Shown: one piece after another, positions 18,610 to 27,321 of the stretch
Layout of the letters: every line of letters begins with the position of its first letter
How positions within the stretch are numbered: position 1 is the first letter of the stretch
Source of the DNA: CAZNPA01 sp964575095
Lineage (GTDB): Bacteria > Pseudomonadota > Alphaproteobacteria > Rickettsiales > SXRF01
Direction: 5' to 3'
NCBI GenBank assembly: GCA_964575095.1
Contig: CAZNPA010000007.1
Location: 1 to 64,000 of the forward strand
Length of the DNA stretch: 64,000 bases
Position numbers and translations under genes: made by a program
Notes under the pieces: model-generated
What the model was told of the DNA's origin: nothing
Seen by the model: the letters and a program-made list of their open reading frames with translations, nothing else
Databases searched by the model: none

Positions 18610-19125
18610 CTATCTTCCTCTTTTCTGCATTTTCCCAGCAACGTCACAAAATGCGGATGCATTGGCTATTACATCAAATAACGGTCCGGGTTTTATATGG
18701 CCGAGCGTTTTGTGCAGCCCGCAGCGATCAATAAATTGCTGCACCTTATCGAAATCGCATTGCGCAGGCAGGCTTATGGGTTTTTCATGTAGAAAATCAC
18801 TTGCGACATTTTCCAATCTGGGAGGAACCGTCGGCATGGTATCTACGTCCATGCAATACGTCACATAGGCTAATAACAGCAGTTGTTCACGAAAAATTTC
18901 GCTGGTGGCACGCGCGCCGGCATTTTGATTAATAAACTTGTCCGCCGCGTTGCCTAGCTTGGCTATCGCCAAATCCACGTTATTATAAAATACAGGATCC
19001 GATTTCTCCTTTATTTCACGCATATATTCCTGCACTTGCTCATTCGCATAGTGCGTTTTATCAAACTCCGCAACCTGCCGTGCGTATTGTTTTAACTGAT
19101 CCTGCGGCGATGGCTTGGGTGTCAT
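18610..19125 (-). CDS. Unknown soluble protein, 171 residues
   Basis: No signal peptide or transmembrane helix. The sequence is mostly helical with a charged N-terminus (SPQDQLKQYARQVAEFDKTH), a central helical block containing LLLLAYVTYCMDVDTMP, and a C-terminal block FIDRCGLHKTLGHIKPGPLFDVIANASAF with basic end KMQKRGR. I do not recognise a family. It precedes the SemiSWEET gene in the opposite sense of the operon order: SemiSWEET (19389-19138) is upstream and this gene follows 12 bases later, so they are likely cotranscribed. Confidence 0.7.
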   Translation of the reverse strand: MTPKPSPQDQLKQYARQVAEFDKTHYANEQVQEYMREIKEKSDPVFYNNVDLAIAKLGNAADKFINQNAGARATSEIFREQLLLLAYVTYCMDVDTMPTVPPRLENVASDFLHEKPISLPAQCDFDKVQQFIDRCGLHKTLGHIKPGPLFDVIANASAFCDVAGKMQKRGR

Positions 19126-19137
19126 AGCGTTACGCGA

Positions 19138-19389
19138 TTATCCATGCCTTATTTTCATCACCAAAATAGAAAGCGCCAGCACGAATGTGATGCCGTTGGC
19201 CAGCATCACGGAGGGGCTATCTATCATCACGCCGTAAACGAACCACAGGGCGATACCGGTGGTTATCAGGCTATACATCCCCAAGGACAGGCCGTCCGTA
19301 TGCCGCTCGCGCAGGACTTTGAGCGTCTGCGGCACATAGGCGGCGGTAGTGAAAAACGCCGCTAAATAGCCAATCCATTCGGGATTCAT
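19138..19389 (-). CDS. SemiSWEET sugar transporter
   Basis: Small three-helix sugar transporter that works as a dimer. The 83-residue product contains three hydrophobic helices and the PQ-loop motif TTAAYVPQTLKVLRERHTDGLSLGMYS, in which the Pro-Gln of helix 1 is the hinge; Trp and Asn positions in WFVYGV and MLANGITF correspond to substrate-lining residues of the family. Length is characteristic of bacterial SemiSWEETs. Upstream, AGGTAAA serves as the ribosome binding site. Substrate cannot be deduced. Confidence 0.88.
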   Translation of the reverse strand: MNPEWIGYLAAFFTTAAYVPQTLKVLRERHTDGLSLGMYSLITTGIALWFVYGVMIDSPSVMLANGITFVLALSILVMKIRHG

Positions 19390-19400
19390 ACATTTTACCT

Positions 19401-19425
19401 AAGATTCCCGCTTGCGCAGGAATGA
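19401..19425. repeat. Single degenerate arm of the paired-palindrome repeat
   Basis: AAGATTCCCGC-TTGC-GCAGGAATGAG, a degraded copy of the right arm found at 7780-7849 and 20619-20673, lying in the spacer between the divergent SemiSWEET and hisZ genes. Confidence 0.6.
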
Positions 19426-19476
19426 GAAAAGAGGCTAATTTCTAGCTGGAATAATAAGATTTTCAATGAATTAAAT

Positions 19477-20616
19477 ATGTCCAAAGCGTTACTCCCCACC
19501 GGCTGCTACGATTTGCTACCGCCGCAAGCGCGGCAGGAATCGGAATTGTCGTCGGCGCTGCTGTCCGTGTTCGAAAGTTTCGGCTACGAGCAAGTCTCGC
19601 CGCCGCTTCTGGAATACAGCGATAGTTTGCTCGCCGGACGCGGTGCGGAACTGAGCCCGCAGATTTTCCGCATGATGGATCCCGGCGCGCACAAGGTAAT
19701 GGGGCTGCGCGCGGACATGACGCTGCAAATCGCACGCATCGCATCGAGCCGCCTGGCAACGTCGCCGCGCCCGCTGCGCCTGTGTTACAATGGCCTTATC
19801 TTGCGCATGCAGGGTGAACAGCTGAACGGCAATCGCCAGTTGCGACAGGCCGGCATCGAACTCATCGGCGCCGCATCGCCGGAAGCGGATGCGGAAGTGA
19901 TACTGGTCGCCGTCGAAGCGTTGAAACGCGCGGGCATCACCAACCTTTCCATCGACCTCAACCTGCCCGGCATCGTCCCGACGCTGCTGGCGTCGGAAAA
20001 ACTCGACGGAGATACGCTGCAATCGCTGGTGCAGGCGGTGGCGCATAAAGATATCTCGACCGTCCGCGCCTTGCCCATCGCCTGCCGCGACGCACTGATA
20101 GGATTGATGGAATGCGCCGGTCCGGCGGAAGCCGCACTCACCGCCATCGATAAAATCGCATTGCCCGAAGCCGCGCGCCGCCAGTGTAAAAATTTGCGCG
20201 AGGTGATTGCCAAATTAACGGCGGCAGGAAATTCCGGCTGGACGCTGACCGTCGACCCGACTGAAGGCCGCGGATTCGCCTATCACTCCGGCATCAGCTT
20301 TTCGATGTTCGTGCCGGGCGCGGCGTGCGAAGTCGGCCGCGGCGGCCGCTACTTCATCGACGACGCCAAAGGCCGCGCCGAGGAAGCCACCGGATTTACG
20401 CTTTACGTCGAAACGTTGCGCAATTTATTGCCAGAACCAAAGCGGCAAAAACGCGTGCTTGTCGCCGATGGCATCAGTGATACCAAAGCCGCGTCGCTGC
20501 ATGAGCAAGGCTATGCCGTTATCTACGCCCTGTCCGAATACGGCAGTGATGAAGAAGAAGCAAAGCGGCTGGGTTGCGGATGGATTTGGAAAAATGGGAA
20601 AGTGAAAGAACTCTAA
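19477..20616 (+). CDS. hisZ: ATP phosphoribosyltransferase regulatory subunit HisZ
   Basis: HisRS-like protein without aminoacylation activity that partners short-form HisG in the first step of histidine synthesis. The 379-residue product shows class II synthetase-like blocks: LPTGCYDLLPPQARQESEL, SPPLLEYSDSLLAGRGAEL, FRMMDPGAHKVMGLRADMTLQIARI and LRLCYNGLILR. The C-terminal tRNA-binding domain of true HisRS is absent. hisG is not in this window. It directly precedes purA, an order seen in many alphaproteobacteria, separated by a paired-palindrome element. Confidence 0.92.
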   Translation: MSKALLPTGCYDLLPPQARQESELSSALLSVFESFGYEQVSPPLLEYSDSLLAGRGAELSPQIFRMMDPGAHKVMGLRADMTLQIARIASSRLATSPRPLRLCYNGLILRMQGEQLNGNRQLRQAGIELIGAASPEADAEVILVAVEALKRAGITNLSIDLNLPGIVPTLLASEKLDGDTLQSLVQAVAHKDISTVRALPIACRDALIGLMECAGPAEAALTAIDKIALPEAARRQCKNLREVIAKLTAAGNSGWTLTVDPTEGRGFAYHSGISFSMFVPGAACEVGRGGRYFIDDAKGRAEEATGFTLYVETLRNLLPEPKRQKRVLVADGISDTKAASLHEQGYAVIYALSEYGSDEEEAKRLGCGWIWKNGKVKEL

Positions 20617-20618
20617 TA

Positions 20619-20673
20619 TTGTCATTCCCGCGAAAGCGGCGAGATAAGATCCCCGCTTTCGCGGGAATGACAA
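20619..20673. repeat. Paired-palindrome intergenic element (second full copy)
   Basis: Fifty-five bases bounded by TTGTCAT and ATGACAA, with hairpins CATTCCCGC-GAAA-GCGGCGAG (one arm degenerate) and ATCCCCGC-TTTC-GCGGGAAT around AGATAAG. Same family as 7780-7849. It ends ten bases before the purA start. Confidence 0.8.
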
Positions 20674-20683
20674 AGGAAAAAGA

Positions 20684-21976
20684 ATGACCAACGTCGTTGT
20701 AATAGGCTCCCAGTGGGGAGATGAGGGAAAAGGGAAAGTCGTCGACTGGTTGTCGGAGCGCGCCGACGTCGTCGTGCGTTTTCAGGGCGGGCATAATGCC
20801 GGGCATACGCTGGTCATCGACGGCGTGACGTATAAATTGTCGCTGCTGCCGTCGGGCATCGTGCGCAGCAATAAATTATCCATCATCGGCAACGGCGTCG
20901 TCATCGACCCGTTCGCGCTGTTTAAAGAAATAGAAACTGTCGGCAAGCTAGGCGTCAAAGTCACGCCGGACAATCTGCGCATCGCCGAAAACGCGCCGTT
21001 GATACTTCCTATCCACCAGATCGTCGACCAAGCGGCCGAAACCATTCGCGGCAAGGGCAAGATCGGCACCACCGGCCGCGGCATCGGCCCGGCCTATGAG
21101 GACAAAGTCGCCCGCCGCGCCATCCGCGTCTGCGATCTTGCCGACGCAGCGCTGCTCAAGGACAAGCTGGAAAACCTGCTGGTCTATCATAACGCGTTGT
21201 TACAAGCCGCCGGTGCAAAGCCGGTCGGCGTCGAGGAAATATTAGCGCCATTGCTTCAGGTCGCGCCGAAAATATTGCCGTTCGCGGCCCCGGTGTGGCT
21301 GCTGCTGCACACGCTGCGCCGCGACGGCAAGCGTATTTTATTCGAGGGCGCGCAAGGCACGCTGCTCGACGTCGATCACGGCACCTATCCTTACGTCACC
21401 TCGTCGAACACACTGGCAGGCATGGCGTCTATCGGCTCCGGCGTCGGCATGAACACCATCGGCTATGCGCTGGGCATCACCAAAGCGTACACGACACGCG
21501 TCGGCAGCGGTCCCTTCCCGACCGAACTGCATGACGATATCGGCGCGACGCTGGGCAAGGTCGGAAAAGAATTCGGCACCGTCACCGGCCGCCCGCGCCG
21601 CTGCGGCTGGTTCGACGCCGTGCTGGTGCGGCAGGCGATACGGATTTCCGGCATCCACGGCATCGCACTGACCAAGCTCGACGTGCTCGACGGCTTCAAG
21701 ACCATCAAAATCTGCGTCGGCTATAAGCACGATGGCAAGCTCTACGATTATCTTCCCGCCTCGATGAAAATCCAGGCCGAGGTCGAGCCGATCTACGAGG
21801 AAATGCCGGGCTGGTCGGAAAGCACGCACGGCAAGAAAAGCTGGGCCGACCTCCCCGCCGCCGCCATCAAATACATCCGCCGCATCGAGGAACTCATCGA
21901 ATGCCAGGTGGCGCTGCTTTCCACTTCGCCCAAACGCGAAGACACGATTCTGGTCAAAGACCCGTTTGTAGACTAA
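20684..21976 (+). CDS. purA: Adenylosuccinate synthetase
   Basis: GTP-dependent ligation of aspartate to IMP, first step from IMP to AMP. The 430-residue product carries the family motifs VIGSQWGDEGKGKVVD (P-loop with catalytic Asp), FQGGHNAGHT (catalytic His), GTTGRGIGPAYEDK, FEGAQGTLLDVDHGTYPYVTSSN and TGRPRRCGWFDAV. Standard length. Ribosome binding site AAGGAAAAAGA lies within the end of the repeat element, so that element could influence its translation or transcription. Confidence 0.98.
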   Translation: MTNVVVIGSQWGDEGKGKVVDWLSERADVVVRFQGGHNAGHTLVIDGVTYKLSLLPSGIVRSNKLSIIGNGVVIDPFALFKEIETVGKLGVKVTPDNLRIAENAPLILPIHQIVDQAAETIRGKGKIGTTGRGIGPAYEDKVARRAIRVCDLADAALLKDKLENLLVYHNALLQAAGAKPVGVEEILAPLLQVAPKILPFAAPVWLLLHTLRRDGKRILFEGAQGTLLDVDHGTYPYVTSSNTLAGMASIGSGVGMNTIGYALGITKAYTTRVGSGPFPTELHDDIGATLGKVGKEFGTVTGRPRRCGWFDAVLVRQAIRISGIHGIALTKLDVLDGFKTIKICVGYKHDGKLYDYLPASMKIQAEVEPIYEEMPGWSESTHGKKSWADLPAAAIKYIRRIEELIECQVALLSTSPKREDTILVKDPFVD

Positions 21977-22020
21977 TTATCCACCCGTTTTTCATCATTT
22001 TTTAAGAGGTTTGCTCTACC

Positions 22021-24144
22021 GTGGCGGCTTACATCCGCATTGGGCTGGCCATGGCTGAACCACAGGTAGCGACTTCCGACGCCAAAGACGATACGCAGTA
22101 TCTCGTCACCCTCAATGATTTTTTCCGCAAATACCGTCTGCAAAGAACCGAGCCGAAACGCGACGTCATCGATGTGCGTTACCAGATCGACGTCAATACG
22201 CCGCTGCCGGAATTCGATAATAGAAACGCGCGCGCCTATGCCGTCACCGATACCCTGGCCGGCGGCAAGCCGTTGTTCGCCCTCGTCTGCAACCCTAACG
22301 CCGTTCAGCGCCATGCCCTGATTACGCCGCTCAAAGCCATCAGCCATCCGGGTATCATGAAATTGCTGGCCGCCGGGTGGGTGCCGCTGTCGCAACCGCA
22401 GCAGGAACGTTTTGTTCTGATCTATGAACGGCCACAGGGTAAAAAACTCTCCGAACTCATGGCAACGCGCACGGGCGCCGTCAACGAAACCTTCCTCTAC
22501 AAGAATATCATCGCGCCGATCGCCGCCGCCGTTGACCAGCTGGCCATAGCCGGCATCACGCACGGCTCCATCAACCCGGATAATATTTATTTTAGTGACA
22601 TGCCGGTTCTGGGCGATTGCATCTCGACGCCCTGCGGCTACAACCAACCGTTTTATTATGAACCGCTGGAGCGCATGCAGGCGCTGGCCGCCGGAAAAGG
22701 CGACGGCGATCCTTCTCAGGATTATTATGCGTTGGCCGTCATCGTATTATATATGATGTACGGGCCGGAGCATTTCGCCGACATGACACCGCAAACGCTC
22801 TCCACCGCCATCATGCGCGAAAGCGCCTACTCAGCCCTGACGCGCAACAAGGAATTCTCGGAAGTGTTCCAGGATTTTTTCCGCGGGATATTATGCGTCA
22901 ATGCCGAAGACCGCTGGACCTACGATCAGATAAAATCGTGGCTGGAAGGCAGGCGTTATAACGTACTGCTGGCGCCGCCGACGCTGGCATCGCGGCCGTT
23001 TGAATTCGCCGAGCAGCAGGCCAACACCAAGCGCGAACTCGCCCATATATTATATTCGAACTGGGCACGCATTCCCTCGGCGCTCGACAACGGCCAGTTG
23101 GCGCAGTGGATAACGGTAAGCCTGCGCAATAAGGAATTGGGTGAAGCGGTGGCGCGCCTGTCCAAATCCGCCATGGAACTGGGAGGAAAGAATGAAGTGC
23201 AATTCGGCGAGCAGCTGATGCGCCTGCTCCTGCTGCTCGACCTCGCCGGGCCGATCCGCATCGGGCCGCTCTCCATGCATGTCGACGGCATCAGCTCCAT
23301 GTGCGCTGAACTGTTCATGGCGAAAGCGGAGAAAGACCTGTATCTGCTGGCGCGATTTATCGAATTCAACATGGTCAGCTTCTGGCTGGACCTGCAGCGC
23401 AAAGACCCCAATTACACCATCCCGAACTCCGTCAATAATACGCTGATCAAGCTCGACAAGCTGCGGTCGTGCATTCGCAATACCGGCTTTGGCTTCGGCC
23501 TGGAGCGCATGCTATATGATCTCAATCCGGAACTGCCCTGCCAGAGCCCGCTGTTTGCGAACGATACCGTTGTCAGCCTACCGTCTCTGCTCGTCCATCT
23601 CGACCAGCTGGCGCCCAGCCTAGCGGGAGAGCAGGATCCCATCGACCGCCACATCTCGGCCTATATCGCCAGCAAAGCCAATATGCAGCACGAAATGAAG
23701 CTGCATGAGCTGGCGGCGCTGCCGTCGCTGGCGTCGCACCGCGGCATGATCGCGCTTCGGCTGCTGGCGCTGGCGCAACAAAAGACCGGCAACCTGACGC
23801 TGCCGGGACTAACGCACTGGCTGGCGCTGCGCATCGCACCGGCGCTGGAAACGCTGCGCAGCCGCAGCCTGCGCTACCGCCTGCATTTATCGCTTGTGGA
23901 GTGCGCACAATCCGGATCGCTACAGATGCTGGCGGAAACAATGATCAACCCCGCCTACGCCGAGGCCGACAGAAACGGGTTCGAGCAGGCATGGCATTTG
24001 TTTCAGTTGAATGCGCTCCGCATCGCGCAGTACCGTAAAGGATCCAACGTCGACCAGGCCTGTCAGGAACTGGGGCTTATCATGTCCAAGGCGCTGGCGT
24101 TTCTGGCGCTCGGCATCACCATATTCAGCGTTGTAAAGTGGTAA
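22021..24144 (+). CDS. Tail-anchored Hanks-type pseudokinase
   Basis: A 707-residue protein. Residues about 60-320 have a Ser/Thr-kinase fold pattern (HPGIMKLLAAGWVP, FVLIYERPQGKKLSEL, THGSINPDNIYFS, YYALAVIVLYMMYG), but key residues are gone: the beta-3 lysine position reads LFALVC, and HRDLKPEN is replaced by HGSINPDN, losing catalytic Asp and Lys. The remainder (320-680) is helical with no recognised domain, and residues about 685-704 form a single C-terminal hydrophobic helix. It heads a cassette with a membrane protein, a STAS protein and a PP2C phosphatase, suggesting a regulatory rather than catalytic role. GTG 22021 has AAGAGG 11 bases upstream; ATG 22051 is an alternative start. Confidence 0.8.
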   Translation: MAAYIRIGLAMAEPQVATSDAKDDTQYLVTLNDFFRKYRLQRTEPKRDVIDVRYQIDVNTPLPEFDNRNARAYAVTDTLAGGKPLFALVCNPNAVQRHALITPLKAISHPGIMKLLAAGWVPLSQPQQERFVLIYERPQGKKLSELMATRTGAVNETFLYKNIIAPIAAAVDQLAIAGITHGSINPDNIYFSDMPVLGDCISTPCGYNQPFYYEPLERMQALAAGKGDGDPSQDYYALAVIVLYMMYGPEHFADMTPQTLSTAIMRESAYSALTRNKEFSEVFQDFFRGILCVNAEDRWTYDQIKSWLEGRRYNVLLAPPTLASRPFEFAEQQANTKRELAHILYSNWARIPSALDNGQLAQWITVSLRNKELGEAVARLSKSAMELGGKNEVQFGEQLMRLLLLLDLAGPIRIGPLSMHVDGISSMCAELFMAKAEKDLYLLARFIEFNMVSFWLDLQRKDPNYTIPNSVNNTLIKLDKLRSCIRNTGFGFGLERMLYDLNPELPCQSPLFANDTVVSLPSLLVHLDQLAPSLAGEQDPIDRHISAYIASKANMQHEMKLHELAALPSLASHRGMIALRLLALAQQKTGNLTLPGLTHWLALRIAPALETLRSRSLRYRLHLSLVECAQSGSLQMLAETMINPAYAEADRNGFEQAWHLFQLNALRIAQYRKGSNVDQACQELGLIMSKALAFLALGITIFSVVKW

Positions 24145-24147
24145 CCT

Positions 24148-24588
24148 ATGGCTAAAGCAATGTTGCCCATCCTTATGATTCTCAGCATTGCCGGCATCGT
24201 TGTGCTGCAGGGCGGATTTATATTCCTGCTGCTGGCCATGCTGCCGGCGATCATGGCGTATTTCATGGATCACGCGCCTGATAAATCCTACTTCAAAACC
24301 GTGCTGGCCTGTAATTTTGCCGCCACTATCCCGACACTGGTGGTAATCATCAAGGGCGTCATGCAGATGAAACGCGCCGATGTCGGCATGATCATGAGCA
24401 CGCCTTCGGTGTGGCTGTTTGTCTATGGCGGTGCAGCGGCGGGCTGGTGCCTGATTTACCTTTGCCGTCTGGTCGCACGATTATTTATTGTCTTGTCCAA
24501 CGAATATAAAACCGCCGTACTGGAAAGAATGCAGAAAAAATTACTGGAAGAATGGGGACAGCAGCTTCAGAGAAAATCTTCTGAATAG
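24148..24588 (+). CDS. Unknown membrane protein in pseudokinase cassette
   Basis: A 146-residue protein with four hydrophobic helices (about 5-22, 24-42, 50-70, 82-108) and a charged cytoplasmic C-terminal tail (KTAVLERMQKKLLEEWGQQLQRK) likely helical. It starts three bases after the pseudokinase stop, so the two are almost certainly translated together and could interact in the membrane through the pseudokinase's tail anchor. I recognise no domain. The STAS gene starts 104 bases downstream and may have its own promoter. Confidence 0.8.
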   Translation: MAKAMLPILMILSIAGIVVLQGGFIFLLLAMLPAIMAYFMDHAPDKSYFKTVLACNFAATIPTLVVIIKGVMQMKRADVGMIMSTPSVWLFVYGGAAAGWCLIYLCRLVARLFIVLSNEYKTAVLERMQKKLLEEWGQQLQRKSSE

Positions 24589-24692
24589 TTTTTCCAGCCT
24601 ATCTTATTAGTTGTATATATGCTGTTTATTTCTATTTATATGTTGAATAACCGTATCGGAACACGCTACACTCTACCCTAAGGAGCAACGCC

Positions 24693-24998
24693 GTGGAATA
24701 TGTTAGTACCCAACAAGGGCTGAATATGCGCATCGGTCTTTCCGGACAACTTACTTTTGCCGACCACCAGAAATTCCGGCGCATCATAGATGAAATCAAG
24801 GGAAATAACCTGGAGTCGCTGCGGCTGGATTTTTCCAAAGTGGATTTCATCGATTCCGCCGGCTTGGGCATGTTGCTGCTGCTCCGCGACGAATGCCAGA
24901 ACCGGCATATCGCTCTGGCGCTGAACAACGCACACGGCCAGGTGCAAAAAGTATTTACGATCTCGAAATTCGACCAACTGTTCAAATTAGAAGCGTAA
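24693..24998 (+). CDS. STAS-domain anti-anti-sigma factor-like protein
   Basis: Small partner-switching protein of the SpoIIAA/RsbV type, 101 residues. It has the STAS signature LDFSKVDFIDSAGLGMLLLL, with Ser in IDSAGLG as the expected phosphorylation site. Phosphorylation by a partner kinase and dephosphorylation by a PP2C phosphatase switch its binding to a target. The phosphatase is encoded 12 bases downstream; no HATPase anti-sigma kinase (RsbW type) is present in the window, leaving the kinase unidentified. AAGGAG precedes the GTG start. Confidence 0.92.
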   Translation: MEYVSTQQGLNMRIGLSGQLTFADHQKFRRIIDEIKGNNLESLRLDFSKVDFIDSAGLGMLLLLRDECQNRHIALALNNAHGQVQKVFTISKFDQLFKLEA

Positions 24999-25010
24999 GA
25001 AAGAATATTT

Positions 25011-26219
25011 ATGCATGATGTTATTGATCGCGAACGCCTGCACAACGCATTGATTCTGGTGGTCGATGACGCTGAAATCAATCGTAAGGTGCTTAGCCAT
25101 AGTCTGAACTCTCAAGGCTATAACAATGTTGTCATCGCCGAAGACGGATCACAGGCGCTGCAAATGACGCACGACCTGAAACCCGATCTCGTTATTCTTG
25201 ACCTGATGATGCCGTCTATGGACGGGTTTGCCTACTGCAAGGCCGTACGCCAGAACCAATCCTTCAGTAACATGCCGATCATTGTACAAACGGTACTGGA
25301 CGATATGGAGCAAAAACTCAAGGCATTTCAAACCGGCGCGTCCGATTATATCTGCAAGCCGATCAACCCCAGCGAACTGGTAGCGCGCACCAACGTGCAT
25401 CTGAATCAGCGATTCCTGGTGGAGGACCTGCGCGCCTACCGTGCACGTATTTCCGCCGACCTTGATGCGGCGCGCGACATGCAGAACCGCCTGATGCCCG
25501 GCCACCCGCAAATTGAAATGTGCGAGCGCGTCTTCAACATGAAAATCGCCAGCCATTTTGAAACCTCCTCGGCACTTGGCGGCGATTGCTGGGGGATGCA
25601 TCCTTTGTCCAATCATCGTTTGGGCGTCTATGTATTCGATTTCGCCGGCCACGGCACCAGCGCAGCGCTGAACGTGTTCCGCATGCATACGATCATGCAG
25701 GAATGTCTGCAAATTGCCGGTGATCCCGGCAATTTTCTGTCGCTGCTCAACCAACGCCTGCATCCGTTGCTGGGACGCGATGAATTCGCCACCATGTTCT
25801 ACGGCATCATTGATACCGAAGCCGATTGCCTGCAATACGCCTCGGCAGCGACACCGCCAGCCCTCGTCTTCGCCAAAACGGCGAAAGATCCGATGATGCT
25901 CGACGGGCGCGGATTTCCCATCGGTGTCGTCGCCAACGCCGCCTATGATACAAAGATGATACCCTTTATGTCTTCCGACATGTTGTTGCTCTATAGCGAC
26001 AGCATCATCGAAACCAAAAACAGCGCCGGAAAATTCTTAAGCGACACACAAGTGAGCGAGACCGCGCAAAGAACGCTTGCCGCCAATCCTAAGAATCCGG
26101 CAGTGGAGGCGGTGGACGCGCTGCTGCATCTCTTGCGCAAACATAATCCGCAGCCGATGCTCGATGATTTGACGATCAGTGCCTATTGGCGCTGCCCGAA
26201 AGCGGCAGGCAAGCACTAA
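25011..26219 (+). CDS. Response regulator with PP2C (RsbU/SpoIIE) phosphatase output
   Basis: A 402-residue protein: receiver domain (about 12-135) with acidic pair VVDDAE, phospho-acceptor Asp in VILDLMMPSMDG and Lys in YICKPINPSE; short coiled linker (AYRARISADLDAARDMQNRLMP); then a SpoIIE-type PP2C domain (about 185-395) with VFDFAGHGTSAAL and LLYSDSIIE, keeping the metal-binding Asp residues. Phosphorylation of the receiver by an unidentified histidine kinase would gate dephosphorylation of the STAS protein encoded upstream. The stop overlaps the convergent mnmA gene by four bases. Confidence 0.93.
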   Translation: MHDVIDRERLHNALILVVDDAEINRKVLSHSLNSQGYNNVVIAEDGSQALQMTHDLKPDLVILDLMMPSMDGFAYCKAVRQNQSFSNMPIIVQTVLDDMEQKLKAFQTGASDYICKPINPSELVARTNVHLNQRFLVEDLRAYRARISADLDAARDMQNRLMPGHPQIEMCERVFNMKIASHFETSSALGGDCWGMHPLSNHRLGVYVFDFAGHGTSAALNVFRMHTIMQECLQIAGDPGNFLSLLNQRLHPLLGRDEFATMFYGIIDTEADCLQYASAATPPALVFAKTAKDPMMLDGRGFPIGVVANAAYDTKMIPFMSSDMLLLYSDSIIETKNSAGKFLSDTQVSETAQRTLAANPKNPAVEAVDALLHLLRKHNPQPMLDDLTISAYWRCPKAAGKH

Positions 26220-27307
26220 CCCGTGATCCAGCCGCCGCCCAGAAGACGGTCGCCGTCGTAGGCCACGCACGCCTGCCCTGGCGACACCGCACCTTGCGGC
26301 TCCATAAGCGTCACACGCGCGCGATTACCCTCTAGTTTCTCAATCGTGGCACTGCAGCCGGTATGCATCGAGCGCAATTTAACCGTCACCGGCTCTCTCC
26401 CGACATCGCCTAGCCAATTGGTATTCCGTAAAGTGAATTCTTGCTTCAGCAACGCCTCTTTTGGCCCAACAATCACCTGTTTCTTTTCCGCATCCAGACG
26501 GATGACGTAGAGAGGTTCTCCGCCGCCAATACCGAGGCCTTTGCGCTGGCCGACGGTGTAATTAATGATGCCGTCGTGCGTACCTATCACGCTCCCATCG
26601 ACGTGCACAATGTTGCCTGATTCCAGCGCGCCCGGACGTAATTTCTCAATGACTTTTGCGTAATTTCCCGACGGAACGAAACAAATATCCTGACTGTCCG
26701 GTTTATCCGCCACTTCGAGGCCGAAGCGCGCCGCCAGTTCCCGCGTCTCTTTTTTGCTCTTGAGATGCCCTAGGGGAAAACGCAAAAAATCAAGCTGCTC
26801 CTGCGTCGTGGTAAAAAGAAAATAGCTTTGGTCGCGGTTCATATCGGCGGCGCGGTGCATCTCGGCGTGGCCGTTTTCTTTTTTGCGCTGGACGTAATGG
26901 CCGGTGGCCATGCAGTCGGCGCCGAGGTCGCGCGCCATCTTGAGCAGGTCGCGGAACTTGACCGACTGGTTGCACTTGACGCACGGTATCGGCGTCTCGC
27001 CCGCCAGGTAGCTGTCCGCGAAATCGTCCATCACCTCCTGCTTGAAGCGGTTTTCATAATTCAAAACATAATGCGGGATGCTCAAGCTTTCCGACACACG
27101 CTTGGCATCGTGAATATCCTGTCCGGCGCAGCAGGCGCCCTTCTTCCCGATCATCGCGCCGTGGTCGTACAACTGCAACGTGATGCCAACGACCTGATAG
27201 CCCTCCGAATGCAACAGCGCCGCCACCGCCGAGCTATCCACCCCGCCCGACATCGCCACCACCACTTTCGTATCGGCGGGATTTTTATTGATGCCTAGAG
27301 AATTCAT
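26216..27307 (-). CDS. mnmA: tRNA-specific 2-thiouridylase MnmA
   Basis: Inserts sulfur at position 2 of wobble uridine-34 in tRNA-Lys, -Glu and -Gln. The 363-residue product has the PP-loop VVAMSGGVDSS near residue 17, the first catalytic Cys in IPCVKCN and the second in SQDICFVPSGNY, plus the TVGQRKGLGIGGGEPLYV block of the central domain. Lies 14 bases downstream of prfB on the same strand; both genes serve translation and probably share a transcript. Confidence 0.97.
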   Translation of the reverse strand: MNSLGINKNPADTKVVVAMSGGVDSSAVAALLHSEGYQVVGITLQLYDHGAMIGKKGACCAGQDIHDAKRVSESLSIPHYVLNYENRFKQEVMDDFADSYLAGETPIPCVKCNQSVKFRDLLKMARDLGADCMATGHYVQRKKENGHAEMHRAADMNRDQSYFLFTTTQEQLDFLRFPLGHLKSKKETRELAARFGLEVADKPDSQDICFVPSGNYAKVIEKLRPGALESGNIVHVDGSVIGTHDGIINYTVGQRKGLGIGGGEPLYVIRLDAEKKQVIVGPKEALLKQEFTLRNTNWLGDVGREPVTVKLRSMHTGCSATIEKLEGNRARVTLMEPQGAVSPGQACVAYDGDRLLGGGWITG

Positions 27308-27321
27308 AATATTACCCTATC

